A stretch of DNA of 64,000 nucleotides from Bog-473 sp963777485 (GTDB lineage Bacteria; Actinomycetota; Acidimicrobiia; Acidimicrobiales; RAAP-2), in contig CAVZQP010000002.1 in assembly GCA_963777485.1 (NCBI GenBank), forward strand, positions 186,001-250,000. Reading direction: 5' to 3'. The notes below the pieces were generated by a model that worked only from the letters and a program-made list of their open reading frames with translations, searched no databases and was not told the DNA's origin. A program made the position numbers and the translations under genes. Every line of letters begins with the position of its first letter. Position 1 is the first letter of the stretch. Below are positions 28,117 through 36,179 of this stretch, in pieces.

Positions 28117-29553
28117 TCAGGCCGAGCCGGCACGGATCTTTTGGATCAGCTCGGTCACCTGCTCGTAGATCTGCCGGCGTTCTTGCATCTGCCCGGCAAT
28201 CTTGTCGACGGCGTGTATCACGGTCGTGTGGTCCCGCTTGCCGAACACCCGGCCGATGGCGGGATAGCTGTAGTCGGTGAGCTCGCGGGTCAGGTACATG
28301 GCGACCTGGCGGGCCGTCACCAGGGGCCGGGTGCGGCTGGGGCCGCAGATGGCGTCGACCGAGAACCCGTAGCTGGCCGCCGTCGTCTCGAGGATGAACT
28401 GGGGTGAGATCCGCCGCGGCTCGCCCGCCGTGACCAGATCGGAGAGCACCTGCTCGGCCTGGCCCAGGGAAATGGGCTCCTTGTTGAGCTTGGCGAAGGC
28501 ACAGATGCGGATGAGCGCGCCCTCGAGCTCCCGGATGTTGTCCTTGACGTGTGAGGCGATGAATTCGAGGACGTCGTCGGGGACGTCCTGCTGCATGCTG
28601 AGGCACTTGGAGCGCAGGATGGCCAACCGGGTCTCGAGGTCGGGCGGGTCGATCTCCGTGATCAGGCCCGACAGGAAGCGGCTGCGCAGCCGGTCCTCCA
28701 GCGTCTCGATCGACTTGGGCGGCCGGTCCGAGGTGAGCACGATCTGCTTCGACGCGCCCTTGAGGTCGTTGTAGGTGTGGAAGAACTCCTCCTGGAGCCC
28801 TTCTTTGCGCTCCATGAACTGCACGTCGTCGATGAGGAGGACGTCGCAGTCGCGGTAGCGGCGCTTGAAGGTGAGGGTGGTCGAGGTCCGCAGGGAGTCG
28901 ACGAAGTCGTTCATGAACGTCTCGGTCGTGACGTAGAGCACCTTGCGCCGCGAGTAGTTCTCGGTCACGTAGTTGCCGATGGCGTGGAGGAGGTGGGTCT
29001 TGCCCAGGCCCGACTCCCCGTAGATGAAGAGCGGATTGTACGAACGACCAGGGGTTTCGGCCACGGCCTGGGCCGCCGCGTGGGCCAGGCGGTTCGACGA
29101 CGCGGCCACGAAGGACTCGAAGGTGAACTTCGGGTCGAGCTGGACGGCCGCCCCGTCGCGGCCCGACTTGGCATGGGCCGACCCCGGTGCCGCGGTCTCG
29201 ACCTCCGAGTGCATCGGGTTGGCGTCGGCAGGCAGGCCGAACACCTCCCCGGGCCCGGGCTCGACGAATGACGCCGACCCCGCAGCGCCGGCTTCCGCCA
29301 CCGCGCGCTCGTGGACCTGGAGCCGGCCGCGCACCGGCGAGCCGACCTCGTTGGCCAGCGTGTCCTCGATCATGGGGAGGTAACGCGACTCGACGCGCTC
29401 GCGGATGAGGCCGTTGGGCACCTCCAGCACGAAGACGCCGTCGGCGTATTCGACCGGCTCGATACCCGAGAGCCAGAGCTGCCAGGTGCTGTCGGAGACC
29501 TGCTCGCGCAGGGACCCGGTGCACTTGGTCCAGAGATCTGCTGCTTGGTTCAC
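28117..29553 (-). CDS. dnaA: Chromosomal replication initiator DnaA
   Basis: 478 residues from GTG (VNQAADLWTKC). Domain I covers the first 80 or so residues, followed by a variable Ala/Gly/Glu linker. The AAA+ domain has Walker A YGESGLGKTHLLHAIG and Walker B DVLLIDDVQFM. The C-terminal DNA-binding helix-turn-helix has the DnaA signature around FGKRDHTTVIHAVDKI. It opens the origin by binding DnaA boxes. It is divergent from rpmH across 245 bases. Confidence 0.97.
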   Translation of the reverse strand: MNQAADLWTKCTGSLREQVSDSTWQLWLSGIEPVEYADGVFVLEVPNGLIRERVESRYLPMIEDTLANEVGSPVRGRLQVHERAVAEAGAAGSASFVEPGPGEVFGLPADANPMHSEVETAAPGSAHAKSGRDGAAVQLDPKFTFESFVAASSNRLAHAAAQAVAETPGRSYNPLFIYGESGLGKTHLLHAIGNYVTENYSRRKVLYVTTETFMNDFVDSLRTSTTLTFKRRYRDCDVLLIDDVQFMERKEGLQEEFFHTYNDLKGASKQIVLTSDRPPKSIETLEDRLRSRFLSGLITEIDPPDLETRLAILRSKCLSMQQDVPDDVLEFIASHVKDNIRELEGALIRICAFAKLNKEPISLGQAEQVLSDLVTAGEPRRISPQFILETTAASYGFSVDAICGPSRTRPLVTARQVAMYLTRELTDYSYPAIGRVFGKRDHTTVIHAVDKIAGQMQERRQIYEQVTELIQKIRAGSA

Positions 29554-29798
29554 CGCTCCTGCCCGACGCCCCTTCTCCCCCCTCGGCGCCCGGTCATTTG
29601 TCGGGAACGATCCTCGGTTCGGGTAATTGGTCGAACGTACACCGTGAGGGCCGATGCGACTAGAGGCCATCGGCAAATCGCGCCTAACATGGGAGGACTC
29701 GCCGCCGGCGGCCAGATCCTTCCGAGGGCCGAGGCTCAAAACCCTGCGACGGACCGGTTGTTCGATGCCGTCCCGGGCGTCGCGAAAGGCTGATTGAC

Positions 29799-29933
29799 GT
29801 GAAGCGCACCTACCAACCGAACTCCCGTAAGCGGGCCCGGACCCACGGCTTCCGCAAGCGGATGTCCACCCGGGCGGGCCGGGCCATCGTGAAGTCCCGG
29901 CGTGCCAAGGGACGCCACCGCCTCACCGTCTGA
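29799..29933 (+). CDS. rpmH: 50S ribosomal protein L34
   Basis: 44 residues from GTG, with AAAGG 7-8 bases upstream. The translation MKRTYQPNSRKRARTHGFRK and end KGRHRLTV are the classic L34 sequence. It is a small basic protein of the large ribosomal subunit. It heads the rightward rpmH-rnpA-yidD-yidC-jag-rsmG block; rnpA follows after 11 bases. Confidence 0.97.
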   Translation: MKRTYQPNSRKRARTHGFRKRMSTRAGRAIVKSRRAKGRHRLTV

Positions 29934-29944
29934 GGACGGACCCC

Positions 29945-30304
29945 GTGGCCCCTCGCACCGTCGGACGGATCACCAGCCGCGCCGCCTTCTCGGAGGTTCA
30001 GCGTGCCCGCGCCCGCGCCGCCTGCGGCCCCGTGCGCGCCGCCTTCGCTCCGGTCGACGAGGCCACCCCCGGCATGTTTCCCCAGGTCGGCTACGCAATT
30101 GGCCGCCGTTGCGGTTCGGCCGTCGTCCGGAACCGGCTCCGCCGGCGGGCCCGGGCCGTGGTCCGGGAGGAAGCACCCTCCCTCCCCCGCGGCGCCTTCC
30201 TGGTCCGGCTCGAGCCCGGCGCCTCCACCCTGACCGCGGCCCAGCTCCGCCACGACCTGGCCACCGCCCTCCACCGGGCCGGCGAGGCGGCCGACCGGCC
30301 ATGA
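29945..30304 (+). CDS. rnpA: Ribonuclease P protein component
   Basis: 119 residues from GTG. It supports the catalytic RNA of RNase P in 5' maturation of tRNA. The RNR signature is present as VVRNRLRRRAR (family consensus RNRxKRxxR). The start GRITSRAAFSEVQRAR and the central VGYAIGRRCGSAV fit the family. The stop overlaps the yidD start as ATGA. Confidence 0.93.
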   Translation: MAPRTVGRITSRAAFSEVQRARARAACGPVRAAFAPVDEATPGMFPQVGYAIGRRCGSAVVRNRLRRRARAVVREEAPSLPRGAFLVRLEPGASTLTAAQLRHDLATALHRAGEAADRP

Positions 30305-30591
30305 CCGACGCCACCGAGCCCCGCCTGAGCCCGCCCGCCCGCGTGGCGGTCGCCCTGCTGCGGGCCTACCAGGGCGCGGCCTCGGGCCGCATCTCGCCCT
30401 GTCGCTTCTACCCGAGCTGCTCGAACTACGCCGTCGAGGCCTTCACCGTGCACGGCTTCTGGCGGGCGCTCGCCCTTTCTGCCCGGCGTCTCCTGCGCTG
30501 CCGGCCCTTCGGCCCCCACGGCGTCGACCTCGTCCCGATCCCGGTCCGTGCCGAGCACCCCCACCGCCACGGGAGGAACCAGCCGTGCTGA
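30301..30591 (+). CDS. yidD: Membrane protein insertion efficiency factor YidD
   Basis: 96 residues. A short amphipathic protein that assists YidC. The hallmark CRFYPSCSNYAVEAF is followed by HGFWRALALSARRLLRCRPFGPHGVD. The start overlaps rnpA by four bases and its end overlaps yidC by seven, indicating coupled translation. Confidence 0.95.
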   Translation: MTDATEPRLSPPARVAVALLRAYQGAASGRISPCRFYPSCSNYAVEAFTVHGFWRALALSARRLLRCRPFGPHGVDLVPIPVRAEHPHRHGRNQPC

Positions 30592-31748
30592 CCCCGATGC
30601 TCGGCGCCGAGAACGCCCTGTTCCACCTGATCGGCCAGATCTTCCACCCGGTCTTCGAGCTCTTCGGACTCATCCTCGCCGGCCTCTACGCCGTCTGGCC
30701 CAACTACGGGTTCGCCATCACGGGCCTGACGATCATCATCATGCTCGCCCTGACCCCGGTCACGGTGAAGAGCACCAAGTCGATGATCGCCATGCAGCGC
30801 CTGCAGCCCGAGATGAAGAAGCTGCAGGCCAAGTACAAGGGCGCAGAGAACCGGGAGATGCTCAACCAGGAGATGATGCGTCTCTACAAGGAGAACGGGA
30901 CCAGCCCGTTCGGCGCCTGCCTGCCGAGCCTCCTGCAGATGCCCTTCCTGATCGTGTTGTACACCCTCATTAGGGGTCTATCAACAACGACGACCAAGGT
31001 TATCAACGGACACAAAGTTGTCGTCGGAAGTCCAAGGTACATCCCGACAAATTCTCAAATGCACCATGATCTGGTCATAAGTCAAGGCCAGATGCATTGG
31101 TGGTTCGGGATGGACCTTTCTTCGTATCCATTCTCAAATCACACGATGGATCCGTTCACACATGTCGTGACCACGAGCGTAAGCCAGGCGGTATTGGTCA
31201 TCCCGTACCTGGTGCTCATTGCGGCTGCGATGTTCCTGCAGTACTACCAAATGAAGCAGATGAACAGTCGTAATCCGCAGGCTGCAGCTGCGAATCCGCA
31301 GATGCAAACAATGCAGAAGTTTTTCCCAATTATTTTCGGGTTCATTTACCTAAGAGTGCCGGCTGGAGCAACCATTTACATGGTCGTCTCTTCCGCCATG
31401 CGGATCGGCACCCAAGAGGTGATGTTCAAGACGGGGATGGTGGAGCCGGTTGGGGTCGAACGCGAGATCGGCTCGGGTAAGCAGGACAAGCCGCCGCCAC
31501 CCGAGAAGCCGGCACCCAAACCGGCGAAGAAGCGCTCGACCGCTACGGACGGGACGGCGCTGGCCAAAGGAACGGTGCCGCCCGAGAAGGCGGATACCAA
31601 CGGAGGGCCCAATACGGACGCGAACGGGCGGAAGCCGGGGGCGGGCAAACGGCCGGCCAACGGGAAGCGCGGCGCGGCGGCGGAGCAGCCGCCGCCCCCC
31701 AAACCGCAGAACCGATCACGTTCGAAGCGGACCAGAAAGGCACGCTAG
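30585..31748 (+). CDS. yidC: Membrane protein insertase YidC
   Basis: 387 residues from GTG. It inserts and folds membrane proteins, alone or with Sec. About five hydrophobic segments are seen. The conserved arginine is in LTPVTVKSTKSM / LYTLIRG surroundings, and the sequence QPEMKKLQAKYKG marks the cytoplasmic loop. A basic, Pro/Lys-rich tail of about 90 residues follows the last helix. The middle of the gene (about 30960-31390) has much lower G+C and different codon use from both ends, although the reading frame and family match continue. One counted 60-base line (30961-31020) has 28 G+C. Confidence 0.95.
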   Translation: MLTPMLGAENALFHLIGQIFHPVFELFGLILAGLYAVWPNYGFAITGLTIIIMLALTPVTVKSTKSMIAMQRLQPEMKKLQAKYKGAENREMLNQEMMRLYKENGTSPFGACLPSLLQMPFLIVLYTLIRGLSTTTTKVINGHKVVVGSPRYIPTNSQMHHDLVISQGQMHWWFGMDLSSYPFSNHTMDPFTHVVTTSVSQAVLVIPYLVLIAAAMFLQYYQMKQMNSRNPQAAAANPQMQTMQKFFPIIFGFIYLRVPAGATIYMVVSSAMRIGTQEVMFKTGMVEPVGVEREIGSGKQDKPPPPEKPAPKPAKKRSTATDGTALAKGTVPPEKADTNGGPNTDANGRKPGAGKRPANGKRGAAAEQPPPPKPQNRSRSKRTRKAR

Positions 31749-31751
31749 GAC

Positions 31752-32825
31752 GTGGAGTGGGTAGAGGTAGCAGGCAAGACCGTCGACGAGGCGACCGAGC
31801 AGGCGCTCGATCAGCTCGGGGTCGGTCCCGGCGACGCCGAGGTCATCGTCGTCAACGAGCCCAAGATGGGCCTCTTCGGTCGCGTCCGGGTCGAGGCCCG
31901 GGTGCGGGCCCGGGTCCGTCCGGTCGGTGCCCGGCCCAAGCGGGAGCGTTCCCGCCGGGGCGGTCGCTCCTCCCGCCAGGGCGAACGCCCGAGCAGCGGC
32001 TCCGCTGGCTCGTCGAGCTCGAGGTCCTCGGGCGGCGGCCGGGGCGCAGCCGCCAACGGGAGCGTCAACGCCCAGAAGACATCCACGTCCGGCAGCGGCG
32101 CCAATGGCTCGTCCGGGCGCAGCCGCGGCGAGGACCCCGGCTCGTCTGAGCCGGGCCGCGGGCAGGGCACGGGCACCAGCCGTTCGGCCCGCCGCCGCCG
32201 CAATCGTTCGCGGGCCGGCGCGGCGGGCGCAGCAGCCGCCGGCACCGAGATGCGTGAAGAAGGGTCGCAGAACGGCTCCACCCGGCAGCCGTCCCACGCG
32301 AAGGCTCCCTCGAGGGGCACCGAAGGTAAGGAGACAGTGGACATGGCCGAGGGAATGACGCTCGAGGAACAGGGCGAGATAGGACGGAACTTCCTCGTCG
32401 GTCTGCTCGCTGAGTACGGGGTCGAGGCCACCGTCGAGAGCCGCCTCCTCGACGAGGAGACCGTCGAGATCGCCGCCACCGGTGACGACAAGGATCTCGG
32501 CATGCTCGTGGGCCCCCGTGGTTCCACCCTCGCTGCCCTCCAGGACCTCACCCGGGCCGTCGTCCAGCGCCAGTGCCCGTCGCGCACCGACCGCATCCTC
32601 GTCGACGTCGCCGGCTACCGGGAGCGCCGCTCCGCCGCCCTCAAGCGCTTCAGCGTCCAGATCGCCGAGGAGGTCATCTCCTCGGGCCAGGAGAAGGCGC
32701 TCGAGGCCATGAGCCCCGCCGACCGCAAGGCGGTCCATGACGCCATCAACGACGTGGACGGTGCCGTCACCCGCTCCGAGGGCGAGGACCCGCACCGCCA
32801 CGTCGTCATCGCCCCGGCTTCCTGA
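31752..32825 (+). CDS. jag: Jag/KhpB-type RNA-binding protein (Jag_N, KH and R3H domains)
   Basis: 357 residues from GTG, starting three bases after the yidC stop. The N-terminal Jag_N domain (MEWVEVAGKTVDEATEQALD...VNEPKMGLFGRVRVEARV) is followed by about 150 residues of Ser/Gly/Arg-rich low complexity. A KH domain (GDDKDLGMLVGPRGSTLAAL) and an R3H domain (YRERRSAALKRFSVQIAEEV...MSPADRKAVHDAI...HRHVVIAP) complete the protein. It binds RNA and influences cell-wall growth in other Gram-positives. The long linker is typical of actinobacterial versions. Confidence 0.92.
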   Translation: MEWVEVAGKTVDEATEQALDQLGVGPGDAEVIVVNEPKMGLFGRVRVEARVRARVRPVGARPKRERSRRGGRSSRQGERPSSGSAGSSSSRSSGGGRGAAANGSVNAQKTSTSGSGANGSSGRSRGEDPGSSEPGRGQGTGTSRSARRRRNRSRAGAAGAAAAGTEMREEGSQNGSTRQPSHAKAPSRGTEGKETVDMAEGMTLEEQGEIGRNFLVGLLAEYGVEATVESRLLDEETVEIAATGDDKDLGMLVGPRGSTLAALQDLTRAVVQRQCPSRTDRILVDVAGYRERRSAALKRFSVQIAEEVISSGQEKALEAMSPADRKAVHDAINDVDGAVTRSEGEDPHRHVVIAPAS

Positions 32826-32832
32826 CCCGTCG

Positions 32833-33555
32833 GTGCCCGGCACCGACCCCTCCTCCACCTCCGCGGTTCCCCCTCCCCTCCCCCAGCACCGTCAGGCCGC
32901 CGAACTCCGTCAGATCCTCGAGGAGGCTCGGGCTGCGGGCTTCCTCGGTCCGGGCCCCGTCGACACCCATCTGCGCCACGCCGAGGGATTCGTGGCTGTA
33001 TGCCGCCACCTGTGGCCTGACCCCACCCCGCCGGTCCTCCTGGACCTTGGTTCGGGGGGCGGGCTCCCGGGCCTCGTGGTCGCCACCCACTGGCCCGAGG
33101 CCACTCTCGTCCTCCTCGACGCCCAGGGACGCCGGACGACCTTCCTGAGCGGTGCGGTCCGCCGCCTCCATTTCGAAGCCCGGGTGTCGATCCGTCAGGA
33201 CCGGGCCGAGGCGGCCGGCCGCGACCCAGCCCTCCGCGGGAACTTCGACGGGGTCCTCGCCCGCTCCTTCGGCCGGCCTGCGGTGGTGGCCGAGTGTGCC
33301 GCTCCCCTGCTCAAAGTCGGCGGCTGGCTCGTGGTCTCGGAACCGCCCGACGACTCCCCCGACGAACGATCGGAACCCTCCCCGGATCCCCACATGGCCG
33401 CTCGCTGGCCGGCGGAACCCCTTCGCCAGCTCGGTCTCGTGCCGGACCGGCTTGTGCACGAGGAGTTCGGTTACCAGACGCTCCGCCAGGCCGATCCCTG
33501 TCCGGACCGGTTCCCTCGCCGGGACGGGGTCCCGGCCAAGCGGCCCCTCTTCTGA
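32833..33555 (+). CDS. rsmG: 16S rRNA (guanine527-N7)-methyltransferase RsmG
   Basis: 240 residues from the GTG 8 bases after jag. The S-adenosylmethionine motif is VLLDLGSGGGLPGLVVA. Further family segments are LVLLDAQGRRTTFLSGAVRRL and GVLARSFGRPAVVAECAAPLL. It methylates G527 of 16S rRNA (m7G); loss gives low-level streptomycin resistance in other species. The gene sits at its conserved place before parA. Confidence 0.93.
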   Translation: MPGTDPSSTSAVPPPLPQHRQAAELRQILEEARAAGFLGPGPVDTHLRHAEGFVAVCRHLWPDPTPPVLLDLGSGGGLPGLVVATHWPEATLVLLDAQGRRTTFLSGAVRRLHFEARVSIRQDRAEAAGRDPALRGNFDGVLARSFGRPAVVAECAAPLLKVGGWLVVSEPPDDSPDERSEPSPDPHMAARWPAEPLRQLGLVPDRLVHEEFGYQTLRQADPCPDRFPRRDGVPAKRPLF

Positions 33556-33629
33556 CCCGGGTCCTCTCTCCCAGACTCCCGAAAGCCCTCCAGCGAGACC
33601 CGTCAGCCCGGAACTGGGCGCTCCGGCAA

Positions 33630-33645
33630 TGTTTCACGTGGAACC
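33630..33645. promoter_or_regulatory. parS: parS centromere site 1
   Basis: TGTTTCACGTGGAACC matches the consensus TGTTTCACGTGAAACA at 14 of 16 positions, with the core TTTCACGTG intact. It is located in the rsmG-parA gap, next to the genes for its binding proteins. Confidence 0.85.
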
Positions 33646-33676
33646 GGAGACTCCTTGGCCCAGGATTTCTGGGTGA

Positions 33677-33692
33677 GGTTTCACGTGAAACA
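33677..33692. promoter_or_regulatory. parS: parS centromere site 2
   Basis: GGTTTCACGTGAAACA matches the 16-base parS consensus at 15 positions. It lies 31 bases after site 1 and 53 bases before the parA start. ParB is expected to load here as a CTP-dependent clamp. Confidence 0.9.
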
Positions 33693-33745
33693 GAGGCTGA
33701 AGTCTTGACCGGCTGACCTGGGGACGCCAGGATAGGCGGCGTGCC

Positions 33746-35071
33746 GTGGCGACTTGGATTTCCCGCCTGATGCGCATCCGGCGCCGGGACAAGACACCGA
33801 CACCATCGCCACCCGACCAGCGGCATAGCCCTGTCCCCACGGACGGGCCAACCTCCACGGATCCGGTGAAGAGGCTGATCGTGGATTCGGAGCAGGCAGC
33901 GAACGGCGCACCCCCGGCGACACAGCCGATTGCCCAAGGGTCCACGTCAGAGCCCTCGATCACGCCCTCAAAGCCCGCTTCTTCCAGCCCCGCTACGGTG
34001 TCCCCTCCTATGGCAGAAGAGCCGTTCGCGGCTGCGCCGGAGGCCGTGGAGGAACCCGAGTCCGGGCCGGACACGGCCCACGAAGAGTTCGTGGCCGAAG
34101 ATGTAGTTTCGGCTCCCCTCCCGGTGGAGGAGCCCGAGAAGGCGGAGATGGCGAAGAAGCCAAAGGCGCAAAAGGCACAAAAGACGGCGAAACGGCCCAA
34201 TCCCGACCTGGTCGACGAGCCGACGATGCGGGCCCCAACCATCCGCGATGAAGCCACCGAGTTGCTCAACGGATCGAAACCGGCGGCTCGTGAGCTGCCC
34301 CGCGTGATCGCCATCGCCAACCAGAAGGGCGGCGTTGGGAAGACCACGACGACGGTGAACCTCGGGGCGGCTCTGGCCGAACAGGACTATCGGGTCCTGG
34401 TCGTCGACCTGGATCCGCAGGGGAATGCCACCACGGGGCTCGGCGTCGAGGCCCGTAATTTCGAGCTCTCGATGTACGACGTGATCATGCGGGACCAGGC
34501 CCTCGAGGACTGCATCGAGCCCACCAGCGTCAAGAACCTCTTCGTCGCCCCCGCGACCATCGATCTGGCCGGCGTGGAGATCGAACTCGTTCCGGCCTTC
34601 AGCAGGGAATTGAAGCTCCGCCGTGCCATCGAGACCATCGTCGACGACTTCGATTTCGTGTTGATCGACTGCCCACCATCGCTGGGCCTCATCACCGTCA
34701 ACGGCCTCGCCGCAGCCCACGAGGTCCTGGTGCCGATCCAGTGCGAGTACTACGCCCTCGAGGGCCTGAGCCAGCTCTTGCGCAACGTGAATCTTGTCTC
34801 GACCAACCTGAACGAGACGCTCGAGGTCACCACCATCGTCCTGACCATGTACGACGCTCGGACCCGCCTGTCCGTCGACGTGGCCAACGAGGTCAGGGAA
34901 CACTTCTCGGAGCGGGTCTGCCGGGTCGTGATCCCCCGGACGGTCCGCCTTTCCGAGGCCCCGTCGTTCGGGCAGCCCATCACGGTTTTCGATCCCGCAT
35001 CGCGTGGCGCCGTCGCCTACCGCGAGCTGGCCAAGGAGGTGAGCAATGGCGCGCCGCAGCGGACTCGGTAA
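33746..35071 (+). CDS. parA: Chromosome-partitioning ATPase ParA with long N-terminal extension
   Basis: 441 residues from GTG. The deviant Walker A motif KGGVGKTT is at about residues 193-200; VVDLDPQGNATTGLG and DFVLIDCPPSLGLITVNGL follow. It drives segregation of ParB-parS complexes. Soj-type ParAs are usually near 260-330 residues; here about 180 residues of Pro/Ala/Glu/Lys-rich sequence precede the ATPase. In-frame ATGs near 34010 and 34148 could give shorter forms. The end overlaps parB by 26 bases. Confidence 0.93.
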   Translation: MATWISRLMRIRRRDKTPTPSPPDQRHSPVPTDGPTSTDPVKRLIVDSEQAANGAPPATQPIAQGSTSEPSITPSKPASSSPATVSPPMAEEPFAAAPEAVEEPESGPDTAHEEFVAEDVVSAPLPVEEPEKAEMAKKPKAQKAQKTAKRPNPDLVDEPTMRAPTIRDEATELLNGSKPAARELPRVIAIANQKGGVGKTTTTVNLGAALAEQDYRVLVVDLDPQGNATTGLGVEARNFELSMYDVIMRDQALEDCIEPTSVKNLFVAPATIDLAGVEIELVPAFSRELKLRRAIETIVDDFDFVLIDCPPSLGLITVNGLAAAHEVLVPIQCEYYALEGLSQLLRNVNLVSTNLNETLEVTTIVLTMYDARTRLSVDVANEVREHFSERVCRVVIPRTVRLSEAPSFGQPITVFDPASRGAVAYRELAKEVSNGAPQRTR

Positions 35072-36002
35072 GGGGCTCAGCGCCCTCATTCCGAGTGAAG
35101 CGGTCGGGGAGTCCGACTCGATCCTCCGGGTCGTGCCGATCTCCCACATCCGCCCCAATTCCTTCCAGCCCCGTAGCAACTTCGACGAGGAGTCCATGGC
35201 CTCGCTGGCCGCCTCGATCAAGGCCGTGGGCCTGCTCCAGCCGGTCCTCGTGCGTGAGCTCAAGGACGAGGGCGAGAGCTACGAACTGATTGCGGGGGAG
35301 CGGCGCTGGCGAGCGGCTCGCCGGGCCGGACTCCAGACCATCCCGGTGCTCGTCCAGCGGGCGGACGACGTTGCAAGCCTGGAACAGGCGCTTGTCGAGA
35401 ACCTTCACCGGGTCGACCTCAACGCGCTCGAAGAGGCCGCCGCCTACCAGCAATTGATCGACGACTTCGGCCTCACCCACGAGCAGGTGGCATCGCGCAT
35501 GGGGAAGGGGAGGGCGACCGTTACGAACACCCTCCGCCTCTTGCAGCTGCCCGCCGGCGCCCAGCGGGCGCTGGCGGAGCGGACCATCTCGGCGGGCCAC
35601 GCTCGGGCACTCCTCGGGACGCCCGATCGGACCCTGCAGGAGAAGCTCGTCGAGCGGATCGTCGACGAGGGCTTGACGGTCCGGGCGGTTGAGGACCTCG
35701 TGCGCAGCGGCGGCGTGGACCTCCGTGTCGTGCCGCCGGCCCCGGAGGAGCCGCCCGAAGAAAAGGCCGAGAAAAAGGGTGATACCTCAAGTACTACCGA
35801 GGGTGGGAGTCGGCGTGCGCCGATGAAGAAGCTCCCCGAGCCCGGCGTGCTCGAGCTCGAAGACCTGTTGTCGACCTACCTCAACACCCGGGTCAAGGTC
35901 GACATACAGAATCGCCGGGGCCGCTTGGTGGTGGAGTTCGCCACCCTCGAGGACCTCGAGCGCATCTACCGCGCCATGGTTGGTGACGGAGGCGTCGCGT
36001 AG
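35046..36002 (+). CDS. parB: Chromosome-partitioning protein ParB
   Basis: 318 residues, MARRSGLGKGLSALIPSEA. The N-terminal segment interacts with ParA. The CTP-binding ParB/Srx domain shows the signature GERRWRAARRAG and the ENLHR patch. The central helix-turn-helix (LTHEQVASRMGKGRATVTNTLRLL) reads parS. A Glu/Lys/Ser-rich linker leads to the C-terminal dimerisation domain. Two parS sites lie just upstream of parA. Confidence 0.95.
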   Translation: MARRSGLGKGLSALIPSEAVGESDSILRVVPISHIRPNSFQPRSNFDEESMASLAASIKAVGLLQPVLVRELKDEGESYELIAGERRWRAARRAGLQTIPVLVQRADDVASLEQALVENLHRVDLNALEEAAAYQQLIDDFGLTHEQVASRMGKGRATVTNTLRLLQLPAGAQRALAERTISAGHARALLGTPDRTLQEKLVERIVDEGLTVRAVEDLVRSGGVDLRVVPPAPEEPPEEKAEKKGDTSSTTEGGSRRAPMKKLPEPGVLELEDLLSTYLNTRVKVDIQNRRGRLVVEFATLEDLERIYRAMVGDGGVA

Positions 36003-36034
36003 TTCGCGCAACTGTCAAGGGTCGGTTCAGCTTC

Positions 36035-36063
36035 ATCCACAACCTGTGCATGATGTTGTGGAT
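36035..36063. repeat. Inverted repeat made of two DnaA-box-like sequences
   Basis: ATCCACAA (36035-36042) and TTGTGGAT (36056-36063) form a perfect 8-base inverted repeat around a 13-base spacer. The left arm is part of TCATCCACA (8 of 9 to the DnaA box), the right arm part of TGTGGATTG. It lies in the 177-base gap between parB and the convergent cwlM-like gene. A second hairpin (GGACTG-GGGGT-CAGTCC) straddles the cwlM-like stop near 36169-36186. Confidence 0.6.
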
Positions 36064-36179
36064 TGTCACCTAGGTCACGTGCCGGAAGCGTTGATCACAG
36101 AACCGTCGCTTACGGCGCGCGACCGTCGAACTGGGCGCTAACAGACCAGGACGATTACCTGTAATTCCAGGACTGGGGG

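Noticed and set aside
29554..29798. dnaA-rpmH gap as oriC
   Set aside because: No DnaA-box-like 9-mer or AT-rich element was found in it; the dnaA-dnaN gap is the better (still weak) candidate.
36003..36179. tRNA gene in the parB-cwlM gap
   Set aside because: No cloverleaf or T-loop sequence could be formed.
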